Source: Paraburkholderia sp. BL23I1N1 (lineage in GTDB: Bacteria > Pseudomonadota > Gammaproteobacteria > Burkholderiales > Burkholderiaceae). From it: a DNA stretch of 64,000 bases. The notes beneath the pieces are model-generated. The model was not told the origin of the DNA. It ran no database searches and saw nothing but the letters and a program-made list of their open reading frames with translations. Positions 1 to 6,707 of this stretch are shown here, in pieces. How positions within the stretch are numbered: the stretch's first letter is position 1; each line of letters starts with the position of its first letter. The translations under genes were made by a program, and so were the position numbers. The stretch is taken from the NCBI RefSeq assembly GCF_003610295.1, contig NZ_RAPV01000001.1:1364001-1428000 (forward strand), written 5' to 3'.

Positions 1-601
1 TCGAGGCATCCGGAAGCTTTGCTCGAGCTGCGGCGAGGTCGGCATCAGCGTGGTCGGCCCACTCAGCGCCGTGCGCGAGCACGTGCTTGATTAGCCAATG
101 GAGGCAATAGGCCTGCTCGTCTTCGGCGCGCGTCTTGATATCGGCGCCGACGGCCCGGAACAGATGCGCATAGCGCGCGAGCTGAAAGCACATCATGCCG
201 AGCACGTGGTGCAGCTCGGGCGTCATCTCTGCCGGGTAGGCTAGCGACATCAGGTCGGCCGGCTTCCGTGCGAGCGCCTTGACGATTCTCGGATGAAACG
301 CGAGATAGTCGAGATCCGGGTCGATCATGTCACTGCTCATGATCATGCTGAAGCCCCAGATCACGCGGAACATCCCGCCGGGCGCCGCGTCGAGACAACC
401 CTTCACCCGGTCATAGAACGCACGCAGGTGCTCGGAATCGTCGGCATCGAAGAACGTCGGTTCGTCTGGATCTTCTGCGTTGGGCGTCGACGGGTAATAG
501 CCCTTGTCGATATCGCCGAGGATGCTCGCAAGCTCTATGGCCGCGTCGACGTCCTGTTTCGACGCCTTCGCCATCTTCATCTGGGTTTTGGTGTTCATCA
601 T
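1..601 (-). CDS. Phage protein of unknown function (partial, C-terminus outside window)
   Basis: The frame stays open from an ATG at 601 to the window edge, giving about 200 residues. The start shares four bases (ATGA) with the stop of the upstream gene, so the two are translationally coupled. The protein is mostly helical-looking, acidic near residues 40-60 and leucine/histidine-rich later; I recognise no catalytic motif. It is the last visible gene of the leftward operon that starts at the promoter near 5380. Integrase would be expected further left. The reading frame is convincing but no function can be given. Confidence 0.7.
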   Translation of the reverse strand, partial: MMNTKTQMKMAKASKQDVDAAIELASILGDIDKGYYPSTPNAEDPDEPTFFDADDSEHLRAFYDRVKGCLDAAPGGMFRVIWGFSMIMSSDMIDPDLDYLAFHPRIVKALARKPADLMSLAYPAEMTPELHHVLGMMCFQLARYAHLFRAVGADIKTRAEDEQAYCLHWLIKHVLAHGAEWADHADADLAAARAKLPDAS

Positions 602-867
602 TCGTTCTCGAAAAAGTCGCTCTGTCTCTTGTCGCTGCTCGACTCCGGCAGATGCGTCGGGCAGAAGTGGGTGTCGGCGCCGACCTGATGCGCATGCACC
701 GCGCACAGATGCCGATCACATGTTTTTGAAGCACGCACCTGGTAATCGCACTGGAAACCGCTCGGCTCCTTGCAGCCGGGAACCGAGCAGCGCGGCGTTC
801 GCTCGCGGCCGCGCGTGCAGACGATTCCTGAGACGCCGCCGGGCGAGCGAAAAGGCGTGCAGGGCAT
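598..867 (-). CDS. Small cysteine/histidine-rich phage protein, probably zinc-binding
   Basis: An 89-residue protein with many Cys and His residues: a first set around CSVPGC and QCDY, then a set around CDRHLC, HAH and CPTHL. The spacing suggests one or two structural zinc sites. It lies in the leftward early operon and its stop overlaps the next start by four bases. Small zinc-ribbon proteins of this kind are common in phage early operons and have no fixed function. The reading frame is well supported; the metal binding is inferred from residue pattern only. Confidence 0.65.
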   Translation of the reverse strand: MPCTPFRSPGGVSGIVCTRGRERTPRCSVPGCKEPSGFQCDYQVRASKTCDRHLCAVHAHQVGADTHFCPTHLPESSSDKRQSDFFENE

Positions 868-872
868 GATTG

Positions 873-1211
873 CTAACCGACGATCGCCGCAACAGCGGCG
901 GCTTCTTGCGCGAGATTCGTGTAATGCCGTTGCGCGATCGCGCGCGCGGCATCGCGCATGAGCTGCGCGTCGGTGTCATCGATCTGCAGGGCGGCGCGGT
1001 TCTTCAGACGTTCCGCGAGTCGCCCGAGGTCGGATTCCTCGGGCGTCCAGTAAGCATCGGCGAAGCGGTGGAGGGAGGCGAGTGATCCCGTGACGCTCTG
1101 GTATTGCTGGCGGCCGATCTGGCCGTCCAGCAACACCGTCATACCGGCGGCGCGCGCAATCTCGACGATATCGGTCACGGGCGCCGCCCTGAATCCGTCG
1201 GGAACGGCCAT
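873..1211 (-). CDS. Phage protein of unknown function
   Basis: A 112-residue protein starting inside the last 37 bases of the ParB-like gene, with GAGG about ten bases upstream of its ATG. The sequence looks alpha-helical, with segments rich in Ala, Leu, Arg and Glu, and ends four residues short of the next gene's start region. There is no motif that I recognise. The long overlap with the upstream gene suggests translational coupling, although a later start at Met24 is possible. Its composition is that of a real soluble protein rather than of a shadow frame. Confidence 0.6.
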   Translation of the reverse strand: MAVPDGFRAAPVTDIVEIARAAGMTVLLDGQIGRQQYQSVTGSLASLHRFADAYWTPEESDLGRLAERLKNRAALQIDDTDAQLMRDAARAIAQRHYTNLAQEAAAVAAIVG

Positions 1212-2944
1212 GCTACTTTGGCCTCGTCGCTATTGAACAGATCGGCAGGCGAAGCCCTCTTCGTCGACTTCTTCGCGGCGATCGGTTTCTTCGGCGCTTG
1301 TGCCTTCTTTGCTGCGGGGGGCTTCTTGGCGGGCGCAGCCTTTTTGCCTGCTGCCTTTGCTGGCGGCTTGGGCGCGTTGGCGGGCATCTTCTTCGCGGGT
1401 ATCGGTGTCGGCCGCTTCGGCTTCATGTCGCCTTCGACATGTTTGCGCACGAGGCCCGGGTCGATGCCACGCACGCGCGCGGTTGCTTCGAGCAGCTCGG
1501 GCTTGGCGCTCGAATAGTTCTCGGCGACCGATTCGCCGATTAGCGCGATATCCATCACCAGGCGCCCGAGCGCTTCCGAATCGTTCTTCTCGAACTCGTC
1601 GACCTTTTTCGCAAAGTCGGCTTCGCTTATCGCCTTCGAGCCCCAGTCGTAAAGCTTCGAGAGACGGCGCTGGTTCTCATTCCAGAGACGCCGATAGAAG
1701 GTGACAGCGACGATCTTCAGATCGAAATCGTCAAGGCCTGTCCCGCTGTGCTTTTCGCGAACCCGACGGAATAGCTCGCCGCGGTATGCATCGGCCGCTT
1801 TTTTCTTGGCGTTCTCCGCCGACTGGGACGGATTAGACGAGCCGGCGCTGCGCGCCTGGATGCCCTTGTCGGCGAGTGCTTTCTTCAGATCCGACTTGTG
1901 CATGACGTCGACCAGCTGCCCGTCGTACGGTGTCTCGAGCAGGGCGGCCGTCTTGACGCCTTTCGCGCCGAGGATCTGGCGGAAGGTACGCGATTTCGCG
2001 TCGTCATGGCAGCGATCATCGAGCTTCACATAGCCGCCCTGCATTGCGCTGTACTGGGTCGGGAGCACGCTTTTCGCTTCCTTTCCGCTGATGACCTTGC
2101 GGCCCGCAGCCTCGGCGTCGGCGCGTTTCTGCGCGGCCGCGGCGGCGCGCTTGGTCTCGTAGCAGGCCGGATCCGTGCAGGTATCTTTGCTCTTCACGTC
2201 TCCGAAGAGGTCGGACTGATTGCCGGTGCGCTTCGGGCACGGACCGCACGCGCCGGCCGCCGGCACCAACTCGGCATCCGACGGCTTGAATGGGGCTTGG
2301 TCGAGCCGCAGCATGTACGTGCGCTCGATATGCGCAAATGCGGCCTTCGCCGACCGCGGTTCGCCGTCGATCCACGGCGCCACGATCTCTTTGGCAGCCT
2401 TCTCCTGCAGCTCTGCAGGCATCCGAGCGATAAGCGACGCGGTCGCGACCGTCAGCTTGCCATCGAAGAACAGCTTGCGCGTGGACGCGTTGAGCACGCA
2501 CAGCTTCAGGCGCTGCGCGACATACGTCTTCGTCTGGCTGACCTCGTCGGCAATTTGCTCGAGCGTGTGGCCGCGATCGGACAGGACCTTATAGCCGTCG
2601 GCTTCTTCGAGCGGATGCAGATCCTTGCGCTGCAGGTTCTCGACGATCTGGATATGGAGCACCTCGTCGTCCGAGAGATCCCGCACGAGCACCGGAACGT
2701 CGCTCAGGCCGGCAGCGGTGGCGGCGCGGTGACGACGTTCGCCGGCGACGAGCTCGAACAGGCCGGGCTCATTGGGCCACGGGCGCACGAGCATCGGCTG
2801 CAGGACACCGTGCTTGCTAACGCTCGCTACCATCTCGGCCTGATCGGCATCGGAGAAGCGCTTGCGCGGATTGGTCGGCGACGGCTGGATCGAACAGAGC
2901 GGCATAAACTCGACGGAAGCCTCTTGTGTGGTCTGCACGGACAT
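1175..2944 (-). CDS. Orphan ParB/Spo0J-like protein with zinc motif and histone H1-like tail
   Basis: The N-terminal ParB/Srx-like domain contains the conserved GERRHRA box (residues about 68-74), followed by a helix-turn-helix region near 120-170. A CGPC pair (about 233-236) with C256 and C261 looks like a zinc site. The last 75 residues are almost only Lys, Ala and Pro, as in histone H1 tails, and should bind DNA without sequence preference. ParB proteins are DNA-sliding clamps that normally work with a ParA ATPase, and no ParA is present in the window. A strong Shine-Dalgarno AGAGGAGAA precedes the ATG. At 589 residues it is about twice the length of a plain ParB. A role in phage replication, recombination or transcription is inferred, not shown. 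Confidence 0.85.
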   Translation of the reverse strand: MSVQTTQEASVEFMPLCSIQPSPTNPRKRFSDADQAEMVASVSKHGVLQPMLVRPWPNEPGLFELVAGERRHRAATAAGLSDVPVLVRDLSDDEVLHIQIVENLQRKDLHPLEEADGYKVLSDRGHTLEQIADEVSQTKTYVAQRLKLCVLNASTRKLFFDGKLTVATASLIARMPAELQEKAAKEIVAPWIDGEPRSAKAAFAHIERTYMLRLDQAPFKPSDAELVPAAGACGPCPKRTGNQSDLFGDVKSKDTCTDPACYETKRAAAAAQKRADAEAAGRKVISGKEAKSVLPTQYSAMQGGYVKLDDRCHDDAKSRTFRQILGAKGVKTAALLETPYDGQLVDVMHKSDLKKALADKGIQARSAGSSNPSQSAENAKKKAADAYRGELFRRVREKHSGTGLDDFDLKIVAVTFYRRLWNENQRRLSKLYDWGSKAISEADFAKKVDEFEKNDSEALGRLVMDIALIGESVAENYSSAKPELLEATARVRGIDPGLVRKHVEGDMKPKRPTPIPAKKMPANAPKPPAKAAGKKAAPAKKPPAAKKAQAPKKPIAAKKSTKRASPADLFNSDEAKVAWPFPTDSGRRP

Positions 2945-2953
2945 TTCTCCTCT

Positions 2954-3385
2954 TTAGTGTTTTGTGACGCCGTGCGGGGCGGCATTGCCGCTCATCACAT
3001 CGCGCAAGATTCCCTTGAGCGCGGTATCGCCGAATGCGGGCGAAGGCATCGGAGCGGTGGCACGTTGACGCACGATCGACATCGCGTGACGCCATTCAGG
3101 GACAGCACGCGGACTGTCGAGCCAGATCGGCATCCAGTTGCCAGCACCGTAGACCTCGTCGTAGCGGCGCAGTACGCATGTGCGCGTGTAGTCGACAGCC
3201 TCCGCGATGCCTGCATGTTCTTGCCCGCTGAACGAATGCGCGGCACCCATCGCGTATGCGGCGTAAGGCGCGCAGGCATCGTCAAAACGGACGCCGGTGA
3301 CGATCTGGCCGTCTTCGCCGAGAGCGAGGACCGACGTTCTGAGGTCCGTGGAACGCGTGTCGTCGAAGATGAAGATCGATTTCAT
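2954..3385 (-). CDS. Phage protein of unknown function
   Basis: A 143-residue protein beginning MKSIFIFDDTRSTD. I chose the ATG at 3385 because AAGGGA lies eight bases upstream; the frame is open further upstream but that part is Arg-rich and unlikely to be coding. It starts four bases inside a small upstream reading frame (ATGA overlap) and ends ten bases before the ParB-like gene, so it belongs to the same leftward operon. The middle contains WMPIWLDSPRAVPEWRHA, which I cannot assign to a family. Soluble, mixed alpha/beta in appearance. Confidence 0.7.
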   Translation of the reverse strand: MKSIFIFDDTRSTDLRTSVLALGEDGQIVTGVRFDDACAPYAAYAMGAAHSFSGQEHAGIAEAVDYTRTCVLRRYDEVYGAGNWMPIWLDSPRAVPEWRHAMSIVRQRATAPMPSPAFGDTALKGILRDVMSGNAAPHGVTKH

Positions 3386-3522
3386 GGTTGTGATCCCTTC
3401 ACAGTTCGCGTCATTCGCCGACGCCTGGCGGCGCGCAGGTGCGCACGCATGAGTTGATGGGCTTCGCGCAAGTCGATGCTTCGATCGTCGAGTGATGCAA
3501 GGATCTGCCACGGCGTGGGCAC
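3382..3522 (-). CDS. Possible 46-residue basic protein
   Basis: A short frame from a GTG at 3522 whose stop overlaps the next gene's start by four bases (ATGA). The N-terminal half (PWQILASLDDRSIDLREAH) looks helical and the C-terminal half is strongly Arg-rich. There is no clear Shine-Dalgarno sequence before the GTG. Support comes only from the tight coupling with the downstream gene and from filling the gap between two good genes. It could be non-coding. Confidence 0.4.
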   Translation of the reverse strand: MPTPWQILASLDDRSIDLREAHQLMRAHLRAARRRRMTRTVKGSQP

Positions 3523-3535
3523 CGGCGCGCAGCGG

Positions 3536-3880
3536 CTATTCCGTCTCGTTTTCAAGGAACGATGGCTGCCGGCGATCTATGGGCAGATCCTGCAGCGCGC
3601 GGCGTAGCGAAAACTCATCGATCGGCTGCACGCGCAGCTGACGCGCTGTCATGCGCGCGGCCGCCTCGTCGACGAAGCTGATGCCGTAGATGGCGCCGTT
3701 GCCGTAGAGCTTCGTGAAGGCTTGCGTCGCAGGCTCATGGCCGGCCGCTTCGAGCGCCGGCACGTCGACGCGCACGAACGCGCAGCCGCCGATCGTCTGT
3801 CCGCTCACGCGGCCAGCGATGCGCTGATGGCCGAAGAGTTCGACGATGGCCCATTGATCAAATTTTTCTGTGGATAGCAT
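3536..3880 (-). CDS. Phage protein of unknown function
   Basis: A 114-residue soluble protein. It opens with MLSTEKFDQWAIVELFGHQR, has a beta-rich first half (RIAGRVSGQTIGGCAFVRVD) and an acidic C-terminus. The composition and the regular operon spacing support coding. I recall similar proteins as hypothetical genes in Burkholderia prophages but cannot name a function. It is transcribed leftward with its neighbours. Confidence 0.7.
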   Translation of the reverse strand: MLSTEKFDQWAIVELFGHQRIAGRVSGQTIGGCAFVRVDVPALEAAGHEPATQAFTKLYGNGAIYGISFVDEAAARMTARQLRVQPIDEFSLRRALQDLPIDRRQPSFLENETE

Positions 3881-3966
3881 TTCGAATCCTTAAAAAGCGG
3901 GGCGCTGAACAAGCCGCCCACCCAAAACTCGCCGTCGGGGAATAGTCGGCGAGGGACCACGGCAAA

Positions 3967-4209
3967 TCAGGATGCAGGTGCATTGGGGAGCTGGCGCGTC
4001 GCCGCATCACGCTCTTGCTTGGTGAGCACCTGCACGATGCGAACGATCCGTGCGCTGCCGCGCGTCGGAATGACCTCATAGACGGCGCCGCTGTCCGAGC
4101 GGACGAGCGCGGCATCAACGAAAGCGGCGTGGGCGTCGGTCGTTATTGCAGGTTGGAGAAGGATCTGATCCTTCTGGAGGTGGCCGGCGCCACCGTGGTA
4201 ATAACGCAT
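3967..4209 (-). CDS. 80-residue protein resembling a miniature Arr-type ADP-ribosyltransferase fold
   Basis: The start at 4209 has AGGGGA upstream. The N-terminus YYHGGAGHLQKDQIL resembles the opening of rifampin ADP-ribosyltransferase (Arr) proteins (YHGT-x-L-x2-GD-x-L). The middle (TTDAHAAFVDAAL) and SGAVYEVIPTRG resemble the Arr segments TATLDAA-x-WGAEL and GRIYVVEPTG. Arr is about 140 residues, so this would be a reduced version. The assignment is pattern recognition by eye; activity is not claimed. It sits in the leftward early operon, between two very small genes, with one base between it and the upstream stop. Confidence 0.55.
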   Translation of the reverse strand: MRYYHGGAGHLQKDQILLQPAITTDAHAAFVDAALVRSDSGAVYEVIPTRGSARIVRIVQVLTKQERDAATRQLPNAPAS

Positions 4210-4210
4210 G

Positions 4211-4384
4211 TCACTGTCCCCCTGGGACGGCGCGCCGCGATTGCGCTTCCGAACCAACGCGATCGGCTTCTGCAGCGCTATGCGATTCGAACAGGGCGTC
4301 GAACTGTGCCGCGACGCGTACAGATGCCCAGGCAGCGGCCACGACCACGAGAAACGAAAGGAAGATCCAGCTGGTGAGTGACAT
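4211..4384 (-). CDS. 57-residue single-pass membrane protein
   Basis: A reading frame from ATG 4384 with GATGGGGA upstream. Residues 6-24 form a hydrophobic helix (IFLSFLVVVAAAW), followed by a hydrophilic tail rich in Ala, Glu and Arg. It fills the space between two well-supported genes and ends one base before the next start. Single-pass proteins in this position of lambda-like phages often act on the host envelope or exclude superinfecting phages, but nothing here proves that. Confidence 0.6.
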   Translation of the reverse strand: MSLTSWIFLSFLVVVAAAWASVRVAAQFDALFESHSAAEADRVGSEAQSRRAVPGGQ

Positions 4385-4387
4385 GAG

Positions 4388-4654
4388 TTATTCCCCATCA
4401 AGGTCGTTGGCGGCGCGCTTTTTGATGTCGACTAGGGGCGCGCTGAAATCGAGTTGCGGATAGGCGGCTCCGGCGCCGCGTCTGGGCGGTCGGCGCGACG
4501 CGCGAGGATTCGGATTGAGCTGCGCCCGCACGGCCGCTTGAACGGCGGCGCGCAGTGCGGGATTCAACAGTGCGGCGTCGGGATTGCCCGCACCGAGCGG
4601 AAGGCAGGCCGGGGCGAGGAGCTCGTCGGGGAGGCGGACCGGGGTCGGACGCAT
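4388..4654 (-). CDS. Phage protein of unknown function
   Basis: An 88-residue protein with a Pro/Ala/Leu-rich N-terminal half, a basic centre (RASRRPPRRG) and a more acidic end (LVDIKKRAANDLDGE). It begins one base after the upstream stop and ends three bases before the next start, as expected in a tight operon. No motif is recognised. Confidence 0.55.
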   Translation of the reverse strand: MRPTPVRLPDELLAPACLPLGAGNPDAALLNPALRAAVQAAVRAQLNPNPRASRRPPRRGAGAAYPQLDFSAPLVDIKKRAANDLDGE

Positions 4655-4655
4655 G

Positions 4656-4913
4656 TCAGGCCCCTTCCTTCGAGCCGAGGCGATCCAAATCGGGGCTGAC
4701 GATCCAGTGCTGGAAGATCACGGATATACGATTCGAGCCTTCCTGGGCGTCTTTGCCATGCATGCTCTTGACCAGCAAATGGCCACCGCCCGCGGCACGC
4801 TTGTTGGCCTCGCGAACAGACAACGGGATGTTGTCGAATTTCCGACGGTCGGCGACTAGCACAAAAACGATGTTCGAGCCGCCGTGCACGCCCACATAGT
4901 CATTGGTTGCCAT
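4656..4913 (-). CDS. Phage protein of unknown function
   Basis: An 85-residue protein starting MATNDYVGVHGGSNIVFVLV. The ATG at 4913 is chosen because the upstream extension is Cys/Ser/Arg-rich and unlike a protein. The sequence alternates beta-like stretches (NIVFVLVADRR, ISVIFQHWIV) with charged turns. It is co-directional and tightly spaced with both neighbours. No family is recognised. Confidence 0.65.
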   Translation of the reverse strand: MATNDYVGVHGGSNIVFVLVADRRKFDNIPLSVREANKRAAGGGHLLVKSMHGKDAQEGSNRISVIFQHWIVSPDLDRLGSKEGA

Positions 4914-4920
4914 GGCCGTC

Positions 4921-5133
4921 TCACATGCAATGCGAGGTCTTAACGCACGCGGCGTCAGTCGCGGTCGCGGCCGCGGCCATCTCAGCCTGATAGGCGTCAT
5001 AGCCGTGCCAGAGCAGGTACACGAAGAACACTCCGAACACGGCAAGCACGTTGCGAGTAAAGCGGAGGATCGACTTTGCAGCGCGCATGGCACGTTTCGG
5101 CGCCGGCGTGGCCTGTTGTTTTTCGAGCGACAT
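4921..5133 (-). CDS. Small single-pass membrane protein
   Basis: A 70-residue protein with a basic N-terminus (KQQATPAPKRAMRAAKS), one transmembrane helix at about 27-45 (NVLAVFGVFFVYLLWHGY) and a short Ala/Thr-rich tail with two Cys residues. The positive-inside rule predicts a cytoplasmic N-terminus. I place the start at the ATG at 5133 (AGGGGACT upstream) rather than the GTG three bases before. Early leftward operon; function unknown. Confidence 0.65.
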   Translation of the reverse strand: MSLEKQQATPAPKRAMRAAKSILRFTRNVLAVFGVFFVYLLWHGYDAYQAEMAAAATATDAACVKTSHCM

Positions 5134-5146
5134 CACAGTCCCCTAG

Positions 5147-5332
5147 TCAGTGTTTGCGCGGCGTGACGCATTTGCCGGCGAAATAGGCTGCGATGACGTC
5201 GATGCGGGAACCGCGAGTCGCCACCGCGCGGAGGTCGAGTACTTCGATCGACCTCGCTGTCGCAACGACGAAACGGATGTGACCATCAAGGGAATGGCGC
5301 GCGGCTTTGCGGCCGGCCTTTCTCGCGTTCAT
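5147..5332 (-). CDS. Small basic phage protein, first gene of the leftward operon
   Basis: A 61-residue basic protein with a good Shine-Dalgarno sequence (AGGAG, eight bases before the ATG). It is the first gene after the leftward promoter and its operators, the position held by N or other early regulators in lambda-like phages. It does not look like a classical N protein apart from its basic N-terminus (RKAGRKAARH). Function unknown. Confidence 0.65.
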   Translation of the reverse strand: MNARKAGRKAARHSLDGHIRFVVATARSIEVLDLRAVATRGSRIDVIAAYFAGKCVTPRKH

Positions 5333-5364
5333 GGTGTGCTCCTGATCGCATTGCGATGGAGCAG

Positions 5365-5393
5365 ATAGTAGCGAACGCTACGAGACAAATCAA
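5365..5393 (-). promoter_or_regulatory. Leftward early promoter (PL-like)
   Basis: Read on the minus strand there is a -35 TTGATT (5388-5393), a 17-base spacer and a -10 TACTAT (5365-5370). The first gene starts at 5332. One operator covers the -10 and spacer and a second abuts the -35, so bound repressor would block polymerase. The layout matches lambda PL/OL. Confidence 0.8.
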
Positions 5394-5407
5394 GTAGCGA
5401 ATGCTAC
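5368..5407. promoter_or_regulatory. Left operator pair OL (two GTAGC-N4-GCTAC sites)
   Basis: Two inverted repeats, GTAGC-GAAC-GCTAC at 5368-5381 and GTAGC-GAAT-GCTAC at 5394-5407, with centres 26 bp apart. The same motif recurs on the other side of the repressor gene. These are the expected binding sites of the repressor encoded at 5469-6263 and of the Cro-like protein. Confidence 0.85.
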
Positions 5408-5436
5408 TAGATGAAGGTTTTTTTGTACCTTGCGAC

Positions 5437-5461
5437 AAAAAGCCCCGGGCGTGCGGGGCTT
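5437..5461 (-). terminator. Rho-independent terminator of the repressor gene
   Basis: Inverted repeat AGCCCC (5441-5446) and GGGGCT (5455-5460), followed on the minus strand by a run of T. It lies just after the repressor stop at 5469, so repressor transcription ends before the leftward promoter. Confidence 0.8.
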
Positions 5462-5468
5462 CCTAGAA

Positions 5469-6263
5469 TCAGTCGTACGTCACGATTTTCGTTTTTACGA
5501 CGCCGCATATGACCGCATTGTCTTGGATCTCAGTTATCCCCTCGGGCCAAGCGGGATTCAGCGCCTTTAGATAGATCCGTTCGCCTTCCGAAATTAGCTG
5601 ACGAAGAATTGGCTCCGCCTCGCCATCGACCATTACAACTATGAATTTACGGTGGTCCGGCGTCCCCTTCGGATCAACGAGCACGATCTCTCCCTCGCGG
5701 AAGGAGCGATGGTCCGCGGGGTCGTACATGCTTTCACCGCGTACGCGCAGGTAATACGACTTCTGAGAAACAGCAACCGGTGAGTCGAGCCACTGCTCGG
5801 CATCACCGTACGCAAAGTTGTCCACAATGGAATCCCAGGTTCTAGCTTGTGCCCATGAAATCAGGGGATATGTCCCCTGATGTTGAGAATCAAGCTCAGC
5901 ACTTTTTACCATCCTAGACCAGGTATTTTTACCTACGGTGGTAATAAGACCGCGTTTTTCGCCCGTGTTTGGTGCATCGCTGGCCCCAACTTTGTGCTCG
6001 GCTGCTGCCGGTGAAGCATGTGCTCCGTGGTGGGGCACGCCGATCGTCGCCTCGGAAAACCAATTTTTCATGCCGGGGAGCGCTTCGATCGCCCGTATCG
6101 TTTTTTCGGTGACAGGTCGATCGCCAGAAAGCATTTGACGCACGAAAGCGCCGTCCTTATAGCCGAGACGCTTGCCAAAGGCGGTTCGATTTCCACCGCA
6201 GAGTTTGTCGATCGCGGCTCTAAGAGCCTCGATGCGCTGTCGCGCCAGTTCACGTTCATTCAT
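5469..6263 (-). CDS. Prophage repressor, CI/LexA type (HTH plus S24 domain), apparently non-cleavable
   Basis: A 264-residue repressor. The N-terminal HTH spans about residues 15-70 (GNRTAFGKRLGYKDGAFVRQM, ending near ALPGMKNWF). The C-terminal S24 dimerisation domain carries RVRGESMYDP with the nucleophilic Ser. Two key elements differ from self-cleaving relatives: the hinge reads SWAQARTW where they have Ala-Gly (codons GCT AGA here), and the position of the catalytic Lys is Arg in ILRQLISEGE (codon CGT). It should bind the GTAGC-N4-GCTAC sites on both sides of its gene. The ATG at 6263 is chosen from domain length; there is no Shine-Dalgarno sequence, as in lambda cI. Its codon use is more AT-rich than that of neighbouring genes. 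Confidence 0.9.
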   Translation of the reverse strand: MNERELARQRIEALRAAIDKLCGGNRTAFGKRLGYKDGAFVRQMLSGDRPVTEKTIRAIEALPGMKNWFSEATIGVPHHGAHASPAAAEHKVGASDAPNTGEKRGLITTVGKNTWSRMVKSAELDSQHQGTYPLISWAQARTWDSIVDNFAYGDAEQWLDSPVAVSQKSYYLRVRGESMYDPADHRSFREGEIVLVDPKGTPDHRKFIVVMVDGEAEPILRQLISEGERIYLKALNPAWPEGITEIQDNAVICGVVKTKIVTYD

Positions 6264-6272
6264 TTTCGTAGC

Positions 6273-6325
6273 GTAGCACCAGCTACGCATAGCAAACGCT
6301 CCTTGCAACTAGTAGCGTACGCTAC
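6273..6325. promoter_or_regulatory. Right operator cluster OR (three sites)
   Basis: GTAGC-ACCA-GCTAC (6273-6286), a degenerate ATAGC-AAAC-GCTCC (6289-6302) and GTAGC-GTAC-GCTAC (6312-6325); the last lies within a perfect 20-bp palindrome, CTAGTAGCGTACGCTACTAG. The first abuts the repressor start and would control the repressor's own promoter. The last occupies the spacer of the rightward promoter. Three sites here and two on the left mirror lambda OR and OL. Confidence 0.85.
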
Positions 6326-6331
6326 TAGAAT
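6303..6331 (+). promoter_or_regulatory. Rightward early promoter (PR-like)
   Basis: A -35 TTGCAA (6303-6308), a 17-base spacer and a -10 TAGAAT (6326-6331). Only six bases separate the -10 from the ATG of the Cro-like gene, so the transcript should start at or next to that ATG. One operator fills the spacer and a degenerate one lies just upstream of the -35. Confidence 0.75.
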
Positions 6332-6337
6332 GCGTGC

Positions 6338-6706
6338 ATGGATCTCGACCAATACCTCTCCGCGCCAGACGCGCTGACGATCTCCCAGCTTCGTAAGCGA
6401 ATGGAGGAGCTCGGCTATCCCATCAAGAGCAATGCGCAATTGAGACAGTGGCGCCACAAATATTCCGGGCGGCTGCCCAGTCCAGAGAACTGCGTCGGTC
6501 TGGAGAAGGCTACCGATGGCAAGGTGCGGCGCGAGGACAGCAGACCCGAAGACTGGTGGAAGATCTGGCCGGAGCTGAATGGGTCTGCCGAGTCGCAGGT
6601 TGAGTCCGCTCGATCCGTCGACGATGCGCAGCCGCCTACGGGCGGCCGGTCCGAGCGGCGAGCAAAGGGTAAGGCATCGAGGCGAATTTCGAAGGAGGGC
6701 GTCTGA
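6338..6706 (+). CDS. Cro/YdaS-like DNA-binding regulator
   Basis: A 122-residue protein divergent from the repressor gene and first in the rightward operon. The N-terminal 75 residues contain a helix-turn-helix (LTISQLRKRMEELGYPIKS, then QLRQWRHKYSGRLPSPENC) of the YdaS/Cro type seen next to repressors in Burkholderia prophages; SPENCVGLEKAT and DWWKIWPEL are typical. The rest is a basic low-complexity tail. It probably competes with the repressor for the shared operators to favour lytic growth. There is no Shine-Dalgarno sequence, and the promoter geometry predicts a leaderless mRNA. Confidence 0.8.
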   Translation: MDLDQYLSAPDALTISQLRKRMEELGYPIKSNAQLRQWRHKYSGRLPSPENCVGLEKATDGKVRREDSRPEDWWKIWPELNGSAESQVESARSVDDAQPPTGGRSERRAKGKASRRISKEGV

Positions 6707-6707
6707 C

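Noticed and set aside
1898..3457. A 519-codon plus-strand frame opposite the ParB-like gene
   Set aside because: It is rich in Arg, His and Leu without family features, while the minus-strand genes have ribosome sites and recognisable domains.
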